Source: CAZDYP01 sp964509505 (GTDB lineage Bacteria > Chloroflexota > Anaerolineae > JACRMK01). Taken from it: a stretch of DNA of 23,563 bases. The position numbers and the translations under genes were made by a program. The notes beneath the pieces are model-generated. The model saw only the letters and a list, made by a program, of their open reading frames with translations, made no database searches and had not been told where the DNA came from. Shown here piece by piece: positions 6,351 through 15,765 of the stretch. The stretch is taken from the NCBI GenBank assembly GCA_964509505.1, contig CAZDYP010000069.1, positions 1-23,563 on the forward strand, given 5' to 3'. Position 1 is the first letter of the stretch. Each line of letters begins with the position of its first letter.

Positions 6351-7193
6351 ATTCAAATCGTCTTCAAGGTCTTCAGGGTCTGGTTCAAAGACCGTGCCGT
6401 ACGTGACGGGTTTCTCTTGCTCGTCCAATGTGGCTTCGTCTTCCTTGTCTGGTTCAAAGGTTGCGACGGGCACAGGCGCAGTCTCGTCGCGTTCGGCGGC
6501 GGTGGCGGCGCGTAACTGTTGACCCTCGATGCAAGCGTCGGCGATTTTGCTGGTAATCAACTGCACGGCGCGAATCGCATCATCGTTGGAGGGAATGACA
6601 TAATCTACCGGATCGGGGTCGCAGTTCGTGTCCACCATCGCTACAATCGGAATCTTGAGCGCCAAGGCGTCTTTGACTGCTAACGACTCGCGGCGCGTGT
6701 CCACGATGAACAGCATGTCGGGCAGCTTCGCCAGATGCTTGATGCCGCCCAGCCGCATGTTCAAGCGGGCCATTTCACGTGTCAACAGCAATTGTTCTTT
6801 TTTCGTGAGCCGCTCCAATTCCCCCGATTGTTGTCGCGCCTCGAGGTTGAGCAGATACTCGACACGACGGCGAATCGTCTGAAAGTTGGTGAGCGTGCCG
6901 CCCAACCAACGCTGGCTGACGTATGGCATCGCCGCACGCGTCGCCTCAGTGACTACAATTTCCTGCGCTTGCTTTTTTGTGCCGACGAACATCACTGCGC
7001 CGCCGCTCACGACGCAATCGCGCACTGCTTCATAGGCGCGGTCAAGCCGCACCATCGTTTGCTGCAAATCAATGATGTGGACGCCGTTGCGCTCGGTGAA
7101 AATGAAGGTGCGCATCTTGGGGTTCCAGCGGCCCGTCTTGTGGCCGAAGTGAACGCCCGCCTCCAACAATGACTTCATGGATGCTACAGGCAT
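6348..7193 (-). CDS. rpsB: 30S ribosomal protein S2
   Basis: A 281-residue S2, longer than the usual 230-260 because of an acidic, low-complexity C-terminal tail of about 45 residues. Family blocks are MKSLLEAGVHFGHKTGRWNP at the N-terminus, the PYVSQRWLGGTLTNFQTI block near 90, DMLFIVDTRRESLAVKDAL near 159, and IPIVAMVDTNCDPDPVDYVI near 181. GGGAGG lies 6-8 nt before ATG. It is the first gene of the rpsB-tsf unit, with a promoter at 7297-7325 and a leader of about 95 nt. Confidence 0.97.
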   Translation of the reverse strand: MPVASMKSLLEAGVHFGHKTGRWNPKMRTFIFTERNGVHIIDLQQTMVRLDRAYEAVRDCVVSGGAVMFVGTKKQAQEIVVTEATRAAMPYVSQRWLGGTLTNFQTIRRRVEYLLNLEARQQSGELERLTKKEQLLLTREMARLNMRLGGIKHLAKLPDMLFIVDTRRESLAVKDALALKIPIVAMVDTNCDPDPVDYVIPSNDDAIRAVQLITSKIADACIEGQQLRAATAAERDETAPVPVATFEPDKEDEATLDEQEKPVTYGTVFEPDPEDLEDDLN

Positions 7194-7296
7194 AACAACA
7201 TCCTCCCTTGTTTGTGACCTCCACCCTCGTTACGGCGCAAAAAAGCCGCACAAGTTCGTATGAAGGTGTGTGTATTTGGCTTACTGCCGACGGGAG

Positions 7297-7325
7297 ATTA
7301 TACAGGAGATACCGACAATGCCCAA
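7297..7325 (-). promoter_or_regulatory. Sigma-70-type promoter for rpsB-tsf
   Basis: On the minus strand TTGGGC (7325-7320), a 17-nt spacer, then a perfect TATAAT (7302-7297). Transcription should start near 7290. Confidence 0.75.
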
Positions 7326-7370
7326 ATGAAAATTCGCCGTGACACAAACAACTTGCGAGGCGCTTGATGA

Positions 7371-7399
7371 TTGACGCTCCCTCTAAACGCTGTTATAAT
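7371..7399 (+). promoter_or_regulatory. Strong promoter for the rho leader
   Basis: TTGACG (7371-7376), exactly 17 nt, then TATAAT (7394-7399) with a TG extension. It is near-consensus and divergent from the rpsB promoter. Transcription should start near 7406, giving a leader of about 457 nt before the proposed rho start. Confidence 0.85.
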
Positions 7400-7862
7400 A
7401 GCCTCAACTTCGTAACCTAACCTCCGTGCATAGCCTAATTGAGTCGCCTCGCCATATCCGCTGCAATTTGCCATCTGTGCGTGATCGTCACGCATTGCGG
7501 TTCGAAGCATCATTACGTGAAATCCCACGTTGATTTGTTTGGTCGTCAAAACCCCTAACCTGGCGCTAGTGCCGATCTATTTCGCTCGCTCCTAATTTGT
7601 TTGCTATTGCTCACGCTGGTATCAACCTCAGCAACTCGCCATCGTCGGCGTTTTGATTGTATGGCCATGAAAACTCGTCGCCTCAGCTAAAAATGTGCGC
7701 CCCTTCGCGTCATGTTTCAGCGCGCGGATGGGCGCTAAACTAACCCCAGCCTGTTCAGACCACTCGGTGATGCGCGCCATGTTATCACTTGCGCGTCCAC
7801 ACTGGTTATGCTTGACCACCGAATTTGTTACGGTATGTATAAACCCGTAGAGGAGGTACCCC
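7400..7862 (+). promoter_or_regulatory. Long C-rich leader of rho; no gene seen
   Basis: No plausible coding frame fills this stretch on either strand. The first 76 nt hold 27 C and 12 G, the kind of C-over-G bias expected of Rho-binding (rut) RNA. Small hairpins are present, for example GCGTGA (7479-7484) with TCACGC (7488-7493), enclosed by GCAAT and ATTGC. By analogy with E. coli, where rho is autoregulated by Rho-dependent termination in its leader, this could be an autoregulatory leader. It could equally carry an independent small RNA. Confidence 0.45.
7812..7839 (+). promoter_or_regulatory. Possible proximal promoter of rho
   Basis: TTGACC (7812-7817), a 16-nt spacer, then TATGTA (7834-7839). 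A start near 7847 would leave a leader of roughly 16 nt with AGGAGG at 7851-7856. The -10 covers the only nearby upstream ATG (7835), which argues against translation from that codon on this transcript. Confidence 0.45.
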
Positions 7863-9167
7863 ATCGAAACGCGAACTGAAGATAAAGACACGCCGCTGCT
7901 CGAACTCGATCTCAATATCAGCGATCTTGAGGAGAAAACGCTCAGCGCCTTGCAAGACATGGCGCGCGGAGTGGGCATCGCGGGTTATAGCCGTCTCAAG
8001 AAGAATGATCTCATCTTTCGCTTGTTGCGCGCCAAAGCCGAAGCGCAAGGGCTGATCTTTGGCGGCGGCGTTTTGGAAACGGTGCAAGACGGCATCGGCT
8101 TCTTGCGCTCTGATCACTTTCTGCCCGGTCCCGAAGATGTCTATGTGTCGTCGTCACAGATTCGTCGCTTCGGGCTGCGCACGGGTGACATGGTGATTGG
8201 ACAAGTGCGCCCCCCCAAAGACACCGAAAAATATTTTGGGCTGCTGCGCGTCGAAACCGTCAACGGTCAGGACCCTGAAACGGCGAAGAACCGTCCGCAC
8301 TTCGAAGCGCTCACGCCCATCTTTCCCAATCGTCGCTATAATCTCGAAACGAAGCCGTCGCTGCTGACCACGCGTTTGCTCGACATCACTGCTCCCGTTG
8401 GGCGCGGCCAACGCGGGCTCATCGTCTCGCCACCCAAAGCAGGCAAGACGACGGTGCTGAAGCACATCGCCAACGCCATTTCCACGAACTATCCCGAAGT
8501 GCATCTGATGATCGCGCTGATTGGCGAGCGCCCCGAAGAAGTTACCGACTTGGACCGCTCGGTGGAAGCCGAAGTTATCTCCTCGACCTTCGACGATCCC
8601 GTTACCGACCATACGCGCGTGGCAGAAATGGCGATTGAACGCGCGAAGCGGTTGGTCGAATCGGGGCGCGATGTCGTCGTGATGCTCGACTCCATCACGC
8701 GCCTCACCCGCGCCTACAATTTAACCGTGCCGCCGTCGGGACGCATTCTCTCCGGCGGTGTTGATCCCGCCGCGCTCTATCCGCCCAAGAAATTTTTTGG
8801 CGCGGCGCGCAACATCGAAGAAGGCGGCAGTCTGACCATCATCGCCACCTGCTTGATTGACACAGGCAGTCGCATGGACGATTTGATTTACGAAGAATTC
8901 AAGGGCACGGGCAACATGGAACTGGTGTTAAGCCGCCGGCTCTCCGAGCGGCGGGTGTATCCTGCGTTTGAAATCGAGCGCTCAGGCACGCGCCGCGAAG
9001 ACTTGTTGTTGGAGCCGGACATTTTGCAACGCACATGGACGTTGCGCCGTATGATAGACGCGATGGGCGGCTCCGAAGTTGCTATGGAAACCGCATTGAC
9101 GCGTATGGCGAAAACAAAAAGCAACCGCGAATTTCTCGAAACCCTGGCGAAGGACAACGGCCGATGA
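7863..9167 (+). CDS. rho: Transcription termination factor Rho, apparent ATC start
   Basis: A hexameric RNA helicase that terminates transcription. The frame holds the Rho_N helical domain (ending KKNDLIFRLLRAKAEAQG), the cold-shock-like RNA-binding domain (DGIGFLRSDHFLPGPEDVYV), Walker A SPPKAGKTT at about residues 189-197, Walker B VVVMLDSITRL, and the R-loop region GTGNMELVLSRRLSERR. The reading frame is open from 7851 after a TAG at 7848. There is no in-frame ATG, GTG or TTG before TTG 7950, which would cut into the Rho_N domain and has no ribosome site at a usable distance. AGGAGG (7851-7856) followed by 6 nt and ATC (7863-7865) is the best start by spacing, giving 434 residues. A base error at this codon or a CTG start at 7896 are the alternatives. 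The stop overlaps the next start (ATGA). Confidence 0.95.
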   Translation: METRTEDKDTPLLELDLNISDLEEKTLSALQDMARGVGIAGYSRLKKNDLIFRLLRAKAEAQGLIFGGGVLETVQDGIGFLRSDHFLPGPEDVYVSSSQIRRFGLRTGDMVIGQVRPPKDTEKYFGLLRVETVNGQDPETAKNRPHFEALTPIFPNRRYNLETKPSLLTTRLLDITAPVGRGQRGLIVSPPKAGKTTVLKHIANAISTNYPEVHLMIALIGERPEEVTDLDRSVEAEVISSTFDDPVTDHTRVAEMAIERAKRLVESGRDVVVMLDSITRLTRAYNLTVPPSGRILSGGVDPAALYPPKKFFGAARNIEEGGSLTIIATCLIDTGSRMDDLIYEEFKGTGNMELVLSRRLSERRVYPAFEIERSGTRREDLLLEPDILQRTWTLRRMIDAMGGSEVAMETALTRMAKTKSNREFLETLAKDNGR

Positions 9168-10153
9168 CGCTGCGCGCGCCATCCATACGCGCCCTCGCCA
9201 ATGGGATTTTTGTGCTCGCGTTGATCAGTATTGCGCGCTTCGCGCAACCGCCGCACCTCAACGCAGCGCCGCCCGCGCAAACGCTCATCCCAGCGCCAAC
9301 TGCGGCGACAGCGCCCAACGGCTGGCCCAGCGATTGGCAACCGCTTGCCCTCAACTATTTTTCCAAGTCGCAAATTCTCCACACGGAAATTCCCAAACGG
9401 CCGCGCAGAGAGCTGGTGACATATCAAGTTGTCGGCGGCGATACGGTTGTGGGCATCGCCAAAAACTTCGGCGTCACGCCCGAGTCGGTGCTGTGGGCGA
9501 ACGAACGGTTAGAGCTGAATCCTGGTTTCTTACGCATCGGACAAGAATTGATCATTCCCCCCACCACAGGGGTATTACACGAAGTCAAGGCGGGTGACAC
9601 ACTCGAGTCATTGGCGAAAAAATACAACGTCAATGAGTCTGACATCACGAGTTTTGAATTTAACCGACTGACGCCGCCATACACGCTGCGCGTTGGGCAA
9701 AAGGTGATGGTGCCAGGCGGGGAGAAACCATTCCAACAAAAAGTCATCTATGCCTACAGCGGACCCATTCCCGCGAATGCGGCAAAGGGCTTTGGTAGAT
9801 TCGAGTGGCCCCTGCGCGGCTTGTTGACGCAAGGCTTTTGGACGGGGCATCGCGCCATTGATCTTGCCATACCCATCGGCACACCCGTGCGCGCGGCGGA
9901 TAGCGGCTTCGTGGTGTTGGCGGGTGAAGACGACAGCGGTTATGGCAAACGCATCATGATCAATCACGGCGCGTGTTTTGAAACGCTCTACGCGCATCTC
10001 AGCGCCACCTACGTTGCGCCTGGCGACTCAGTGCAACGCGGCCAAATCATTGGGTTATCAGGCAACAGCGGACGCTCGACGGGACCCCATTTGCATTTTG
10101 AAGTGCGCTGCAACGGCGTGCAATATAACCCTGTGAGTTACCTACCGCGCTGA
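9164..10153 (+). CDS. LysM-LysM-M23 peptidoglycan endopeptidase
   Basis: A 329-residue exported or membrane-anchored protein expected to cut peptide cross-links of peptidoglycan. A hydrophobic signal or anchor covers residues 12-28. LysM 1 is at about 86-133 and LysM 2 at 139-184; these modules bind glycan strands. The M23 lysostaphin-type domain is at about 212-328, with the metal ligands H229 and D233 (GHRAIDLA), H278 (YAHLS), and H309 and H311 (GPHLHFE) all present, so it is probably catalytically active. ATG overlaps the rho TGA (ATGA), so it is translationally coupled to rho. A proline- and alanine-rich linker follows the anchor. Confidence 0.92.
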   Translation: MTLRAPSIRALANGIFVLALISIARFAQPPHLNAAPPAQTLIPAPTAATAPNGWPSDWQPLALNYFSKSQILHTEIPKRPRRELVTYQVVGGDTVVGIAKNFGVTPESVLWANERLELNPGFLRIGQELIIPPTTGVLHEVKAGDTLESLAKKYNVNESDITSFEFNRLTPPYTLRVGQKVMVPGGEKPFQQKVIYAYSGPIPANAAKGFGRFEWPLRGLLTQGFWTGHRAIDLAIPIGTPVRAADSGFVVLAGEDDSGYGKRIMINHGACFETLYAHLSATYVAPGDSVQRGQIIGLSGNSGRSTGPHLHFEVRCNGVQYNPVSYLPR

Positions 10154-10224
10154 TACAATTAGACAAAAATCCCAATCGCCCGTAAACTAGCGCACGCTTT
10201 ACGTATGAATGTTCAGGAGGATTT

Positions 10225-10506
10225 GTGGCAAATACCAGTTCAGCCATTAAACGCATTCGTTCATCTGCGCGCAAACGCCAGCGAAATATCTTGGTGCGTT
10301 CAGCCGTCCGCACGGCAGTGAAGAAAGCCAATGTCGCTTTGCAAAACGACGCAGCGCAAGCCGCCGCGTCCGTCCACAGCGCCATGAGCGTCTTGGACCG
10401 CGCCGCAAGCAAAGGCGTTATTCATCGCAACAATGCCGCGCGTCGCAAGTCGCGCTTGATGAAGAAGTTGCAAAAAGCGACTGCGCCCACTAACAGCGAA
10501 CCGTGA
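10225..10506 (+). CDS. rpsT: 30S ribosomal protein S20, GTG start
   Basis: A 93-residue S20, which binds 16S rRNA in the small subunit. The sequence is lysine- and arginine-rich with the family pattern ANTSSAIKRIRSSARKRQRN at the start and KKANVALQ, MSVLDRAASKGVIHRNNAAR and RKSRLMKKLQ further on. The start is GTG at 10225, with CAGGAGG at 10214-10220. It is followed at 10534 by a strong terminator and lies 71 bp after the M23 gene. AACCGTG occurs twice in tandem at the stop codon, a minimal heptamer repeat. Confidence 0.95.
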   Translation: MANTSSAIKRIRSSARKRQRNILVRSAVRTAVKKANVALQNDAAQAAASVHSAMSVLDRAASKGVIHRNNAARRKSRLMKKLQKATAPTNSEP

Positions 10507-10533
10507 ACCGTGTGCGGTCAACAGTAGCAAAAC

Positions 10534-10566
10534 AAAAGAGCGAGGCTTAATTAGCCTCGCTCTTTT
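10534..10566 (+). terminator. Bidirectional intrinsic terminator between rpsT and the regulator gene
   Basis: AAAAGAGCGAGGC (10534-10546) pairs perfectly with GCCTCGCTCTTTT (10554-10566) around the 7-nt loop TTAATTA. T-runs follow the stem on both strands, so it can end rpsT from the left and the minus-strand regulator from the right. Confidence 0.93.
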
Positions 10567-10616
10567 ATTTCGTAACACCGCGCTGCACACCATTCATTGA
10601 CAACAGTTCGCCGCTC

Positions 10617-11267
10617 TCAAACTTCCAAACGATAGCCCTGCCCGCGCACGGTTTTGAGGAAACGCGGGACGCTGGCGTTTTCTTCGATGTGTTCGCGCAC
10701 CCAGCGAATATGCACGTCGAGCGTGCGCGTGTCGCCCGTGAAATCCGTTTCCCACACGAGCTTCATCAACTCGGCGCGCGTGAGCATTTCGTTGGGACGA
10801 CGCATGAATGTCTTGAGCAAACGCGCTTCCATCGGGCGCAGCTGCTTGGGGCGACTGTTGCCGCGCGCCACCGTGCGCTTCTTCAGATCGAGCGTCAGTT
10901 CCCCTTGTCGCAAAATCCACGGTTGCTTAATTTTCAGAATGCGTCGAATCAGCAGCAACAGTTTGCGTGGATTCAGGGGATTGGTGATGTGTTCGTCAAC
11001 GTATTCGAGTGGCGCAGCGCGTTTGCCCATAATGGCGATGATGGGCGTGTCCACCTTATGATAAAGGGTTTGGCTCAAACGTTTGCTGTTGAGACGCGGC
11101 GAGGTCGTATCTAAAATGATTAAATCGGGGCGTTCACTGAGGGCTTGTTGCAATGCCATCTTTCCACTGCGCGCGACGGCCACTGTATAGCCTTTGCTGG
11201 TGAGTAATTGATAGAGGTCGTCGTTAACGGGGCGATTGCTGTCTATAAACAAAATGGTTTCAGGCAT
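10617..11267 (-). CDS. OmpR/PhoB-type response regulator with degenerate receiver
   Basis: A 216-residue protein with an N-terminal receiver (about 1-112) and an intact winged-helix DNA-binding domain (about 122-216, ending in LDVHIRWVREHIEENASVPR and TVRGQGYRLEV). In the receiver the phosphorylatable Asp is kept (D53, ILDTTSPR). The acidic pair is reduced to one (FIDSN), the switch Thr/Ser is replaced in IIAIMGK, the Lys of the KP motif is Asn (ITNPL), and the helix-4 region is short. Phosphorylation control is therefore doubtful. No histidine kinase is adjacent. It is monocistronic, with a promoter at 11320-11348. Target genes are unknown; the divergent-free spacer gives no clue. Confidence 0.85.
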   Translation of the reverse strand: MPETILFIDSNRPVNDDLYQLLTSKGYTVAVARSGKMALQQALSERPDLIILDTTSPRLNSKRLSQTLYHKVDTPIIAIMGKRAAPLEYVDEHITNPLNPRKLLLLIRRILKIKQPWILRQGELTLDLKKRTVARGNSRPKQLRPMEARLLKTFMRRPNEMLTRAELMKLVWETDFTGDTRTLDVHIRWVREHIEENASVPRFLKTVRGQGYRLEV

Positions 11268-11319
11268 GCAACTCCAACCTTAACGCGCAAATGCTAGGCG
11301 CATAATGAACTGCGCCGCT

Positions 11320-11348
11320 ATTATACTCGGCGTTACGATGCGTACCAA
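11320..11348 (-). promoter_or_regulatory. Sigma-70-type promoter of the regulator gene
   Basis: On the minus strand TTGGTA (11348-11343), a 17-nt spacer, then a perfect TATAAT (11325-11320), about 52 bp before the ATG. Confidence 0.75.
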
Positions 11349-11432
11349 AACGCTTATGCGCTAAAGACAATCGCCGTTTGATGGTTAGAGTGAGCGGCAG
11401 GCGCGATGAGCGCGCCGCTTCCCACAAAACAA

Positions 11433-11468
11433 AAAGACGAAAGATCAGTCTGACTGTCTTTCGTCTTT
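11433..11468 (-). terminator. Intrinsic terminator after nuoG
   Basis: AAAGACGAAAGA (11433-11444) and TCTTTCGTCTTT (11457-11468) form a perfect 12-bp stem with a 12-nt loop. On the minus strand it is followed by TTTTTGTTTT. It marks the end of the complex I unit, 20 bp past the nuoG stop. Confidence 0.92.
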
Positions 11469-11487
11469 CTACACGAACACCGCACTC

Positions 11488-14010
11488 TTATCGTTTTTCA
11501 ACCGTCGCCGGCGTCGTCACCGCGCCGCGCGGCAACAACGTGCGCGTCTCCGTCGGCTTCAGATTCATCGGCGCAATCACCACGCCTTCAGGCGCGCGCC
11601 CATTCACCCGCGCTTTCACGTCAACGGCGCCTGGCGTTGTCTTGAGACGAATCAGGTCGCCATCTTTGATGGACAGGCGCTCGGCATCGGCGCGATTCAA
11701 GTCCGCGTAGGATGTTGGTATGAGAGGATGCAACAATTCCGTTTCGCTGATGAGCGTGCCTGCATTGTATAACGTGCGCGGTGCGACCAGTTGCAAATCA
11801 TTCGACGGCAGCGTGGGGGTGGTGAATTTCAATTCAAATTTTGTCTCCGCATTTTCCGCGGTGCTGGGTATCACCATCCCTTGCCCGTCGCGCGTCTCGT
11901 AGCTCGAACCTTCATACAAGAAATGTGAACGCGAGCGCATGAGCAGGCCCTTGAGCTTCGAGTATGACATGCGATTGAAGCCTGCGACCTTTGTCGCCAT
12001 TTCTGCGAAAACTTCATCCGCGCCCTCATACGGCCACTTTGCTTTCATGGCAACGGCGAGCTCTGTGATGATTTGCCAATCGGGTTTGCTCTCGCCGACG
12101 GGACGCAACGCCTTCGCGTAATACTGCACACGGCGCTCGTAGTTCGTGAACGTGCCTTCGCGCTCCGCAAATGCTTGCGCGGGTAATATCACATCCGCTT
12201 GTTGCGCCGTCGGTGTCATAAGGATGTCTTGCGCAACCACGAATTCTGCGCTATTTTCACGTGGAACATCCACACCCATCACGTACAACACCTTCGCTTC
12301 AGCATAAGTATGGGGCGGCATGATGGCGCGCACCCCTTGCGAGTTGTTGTGCGCGAGGATAGGCAAGACGCCATTGTTCGCGCGCCCGACATGCCCCGTC
12401 GCCAATGCGAGCGTTTGCAGCAATGGCTTCGCGTCTTGCGGCAACTCACGTCCATACACGAACACGACATCTTTCGACGAAGCCAGCGTGCGCGCCGTGG
12501 TGCGAATCGCATCCGCGCTGATGCCTGTGCGTGCGGCAACCGTATCGGGGTCGTACGCTTGCACATTGTCGCGGAGCGCGTCGAAGCCTGTCGTGCGCGT
12601 CGCGACGAAGTCCATGTTCACTAAGCTCTCGTTCACGATGGTGTGCAACAAGCCCGCGAGCAATTGCCCCTCCGTGCCATAGCGATAACGCAGCGTCGCC
12701 GCATAATGGTCGAGCTTGGTCTTACGCCCATTCGCTACGATGAGCGCTGCGCCTGATTCTTTGCCCTGCTTAAGACGAAGAAACGCGACGGGCGCCTCTT
12801 CTTCGACATCCGACCCGATGACGAAAATCGCATTGCCCTTGCCGAGCTTCGCCACATCGCTGCCGGCAGCTAGACCGACTTGCATGTTCAGGTCATCGGG
12901 CGTGCCGACGCTTCGCAAATTCTCACTGCCCAAGACCTCTTTGAAAAATTTCGTGAAGAGGTACATGTCCTCATTGGAAACGCGATCGCCCATCACGCCC
13001 GCGATGCTTTGCGGATTTTTTGTCTTCGCTTCAGTGAATTTTTCTGTGACGAGCTTGATGGCTTCGTCCCACGACGCTTCAACTAGTTGCCCACCTTTAC
13101 GAATCATCGGTGACGTGATACGTTTAGCACTCTGCACGAAATGATGGGCGAAGCGACCCTTATCGCAAATCCAAAGGTCGTTGACGCTCGTGTTCGCGCG
13201 CGGCAAGACGCGCTTGATGTCGTCGCCGTCGCGCACAGACAAGGTCATGTTGCAACCGACAGCGCAATGAGGACAAACTGTGGGCGCGTATTGCATCTCC
13301 CAAGGACGCGCGCCGAAGCGAAAGTCGCGTGTCGTCAGTGCGCCAACTGGACACACATCCGCTGTGTTGCCAGAAAATTTGGAATCGAACGGCGGGTCGG
13401 AGAACGTGATGATCTCCATGCCCCGCCCACGGTCATTGAAACCTAACACGCTGTCGCCTACGATCTCATCCTGAAAACGAATGCAGCGCGCACAGATGAC
13501 GCAACGCTCACGGTCAAGGATAATCAAATTGCCCAAGGGCACATTCTTTTCGTTGATGCCTTTGTTGTTGTAGGGGAAGCGCGAGACACCAGAGCCATGC
13601 GTGAGCGTTTGCTCTTGCAATGGGCACTCGCCGCCCTTGTCGCAAATGGGGCAATCGAGCGGGTGGTTCGTCAACAAAAATTCGACGACACCCCGCCGCG
13701 CTTCAATTGCCATTTGTGAGGTATGCACTTTCACGACCATGCCTTCGGAGACAGTCGTGATGCAGCCGGCTTGTGGCGCGGGCATGAACCCGATTTCGGG
13801 CGTGCCGTCGGGCTTGAGGATGGGCTTGCGGTCGGGTCCCATACGCGGCGTGCCGACTTCGACCAAGCACATACGGCACATGCCGACCGGTTGCAAGCGC
13901 GAGTGATAGCAGAAGACAGGCACCTCGATGCCGAGTTGTCGCGCCGCTTCTACAATGAGCGTGCCATTAGGCACAGTGATTGGTTTGTTATCAATGGTTA
14001 AGGTGGGCAT
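11488..14010 (-). CDS. nuoG: NADH-quinone oxidoreductase subunit G
   Basis: An 840-residue iron-sulfur subunit of the peripheral arm that passes electrons from NuoE/F toward NuoI/B. Visible ligands are the [2Fe-2S] set C34, C45, C48 and C83, with an unusually long loop before the last Cys. The His-Cys3 cluster is H116, C120, C123 and C129. A [4Fe-4S] set is C170, C173, C176 and C220. A further N7-type set is C246, C249, C253 and C282, a cluster present only in some bacteria. The rest is the molybdopterin-oxidoreductase-like domain. The ATG at 14010 begins at the conserved MPTLTIDN; a TTG four codons upstream is possible, and neither has a clear ribosome site. It is the last gene of the unit. 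Confidence 0.95.
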   Translation of the reverse strand: MPTLTIDNKPITVPNGTLIVEAARQLGIEVPVFCYHSRLQPVGMCRMCLVEVGTPRMGPDRKPILKPDGTPEIGFMPAPQAGCITTVSEGMVVKVHTSQMAIEARRGVVEFLLTNHPLDCPICDKGGECPLQEQTLTHGSGVSRFPYNNKGINEKNVPLGNLIILDRERCVICARCIRFQDEIVGDSVLGFNDRGRGMEIITFSDPPFDSKFSGNTADVCPVGALTTRDFRFGARPWEMQYAPTVCPHCAVGCNMTLSVRDGDDIKRVLPRANTSVNDLWICDKGRFAHHFVQSAKRITSPMIRKGGQLVEASWDEAIKLVTEKFTEAKTKNPQSIAGVMGDRVSNEDMYLFTKFFKEVLGSENLRSVGTPDDLNMQVGLAAGSDVAKLGKGNAIFVIGSDVEEEAPVAFLRLKQGKESGAALIVANGRKTKLDHYAATLRYRYGTEGQLLAGLLHTIVNESLVNMDFVATRTTGFDALRDNVQAYDPDTVAARTGISADAIRTTARTLASSKDVVFVYGRELPQDAKPLLQTLALATGHVGRANNGVLPILAHNNSQGVRAIMPPHTYAEAKVLYVMGVDVPRENSAEFVVAQDILMTPTAQQADVILPAQAFAEREGTFTNYERRVQYYAKALRPVGESKPDWQIITELAVAMKAKWPYEGADEVFAEMATKVAGFNRMSYSKLKGLLMRSRSHFLYEGSSYETRDGQGMVIPSTAENAETKFELKFTTPTLPSNDLQLVAPRTLYNAGTLISETELLHPLIPTSYADLNRADAERLSIKDGDLIRLKTTPGAVDVKARVNGRAPEGVVIAPMNLKPTETRTLLPRGAVTTPATVEKR

Positions 14011-14040
14011 AAGTAAAGCCAATCGAAACTACGAAGTTGG

Positions 14041-14466
14041 TTAATTTGTTTGCGCTGGCTCCCCGCGCGCAGTACGACGCTGTGGCGACGCCTCGATCAA
14101 TTGCATCAACTCAATCGCATTGCCATCGGGGTCTTTGACCCAGGCTTGTTGGTTGCCGTCAAGCCCAACCTTGGGCTCTCGCTCAATGGTTACACCCGCT
14201 TGGCGCAGACGTTCAACCAGCTCACGAATATCGTCGGTCAACAGACAGATGTGCTTGAAGCTGCTAGCCGGTGACGCATTAGGCGCAGGCCCGTTCGGGA
14301 AAAGTTCGATAAAGCGATCGTGAGCGACATGCAAATAGATCAGCATCAGCGAACCATCGTCACGATGCAAGCGAAACGCTTCACGAATCCCCAAGAGCGC
14401 GTAGAAAGCCAATGAACGCTCAACGTCATGAACCGCAAAGGCGGTGTGTCCTAAATCAGTAATCAT
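14041..14466 (-). CDS. VOC (glyoxalase-like) family protein
   Basis: A 141-residue protein with two beta-alpha-beta-beta-beta units of the vicinal-oxygen-chelate fold. The likely metal ligands are in GHTAFAV (His7), FIELFP (Glu), FKHICLL (His) and NAIELM (Glu), the H/E/H/E pattern of glyoxalase I and methylmalonyl-CoA epimerase. It sits between nuoF and nuoG with spacers of 11 bp and about 30 bp, so it is co-transcribed with complex I genes. Its reaction is not deducible. It could detoxify a 2-oxoaldehyde or be a metabolic enzyme that simply shares the operon. The C-terminal 15 residues are basic and poorly structured. Confidence 0.85.
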   Translation of the reverse strand: MITDLGHTAFAVHDVERSLAFYALLGIREAFRLHRDDGSLMLIYLHVAHDRFIELFPNGPAPNASPASSFKHICLLTDDIRELVERLRQAGVTIEREPKVGLDGNQQAWVKDPDGNAIELMQLIEASPQRRTARGEPAQTN

Positions 14467-14477
14467 GTTTTACCGCC

Positions 14478-15731
<1,254 letters not shown>

Positions 15732-15765
15732 AGGGAACTCGATTGTGCAAAGAGGTCTTTCAGTC

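Noticed and set aside
7499..7508. GGTTCGAAGC as a tRNA T-arm
   Set aside because: The flanking five-base arms do not pair and no acceptor or anticodon arm is found upstream.
7835..7879. 14-codon upstream ORF starting at ATG 7835
   Set aside because: The ATG lies in the likely -10 of the proximal promoter and has no ribosome site. It could be translated only on the longer transcript, so I do not annotate it.
7628..7978. 116-residue minus-strand frame in the rho leader
   Set aside because: It overlaps the rho coding start and the proximal promoter, begins with serine-rich antisense of rho, and has no ribosome site or recognisable domain.
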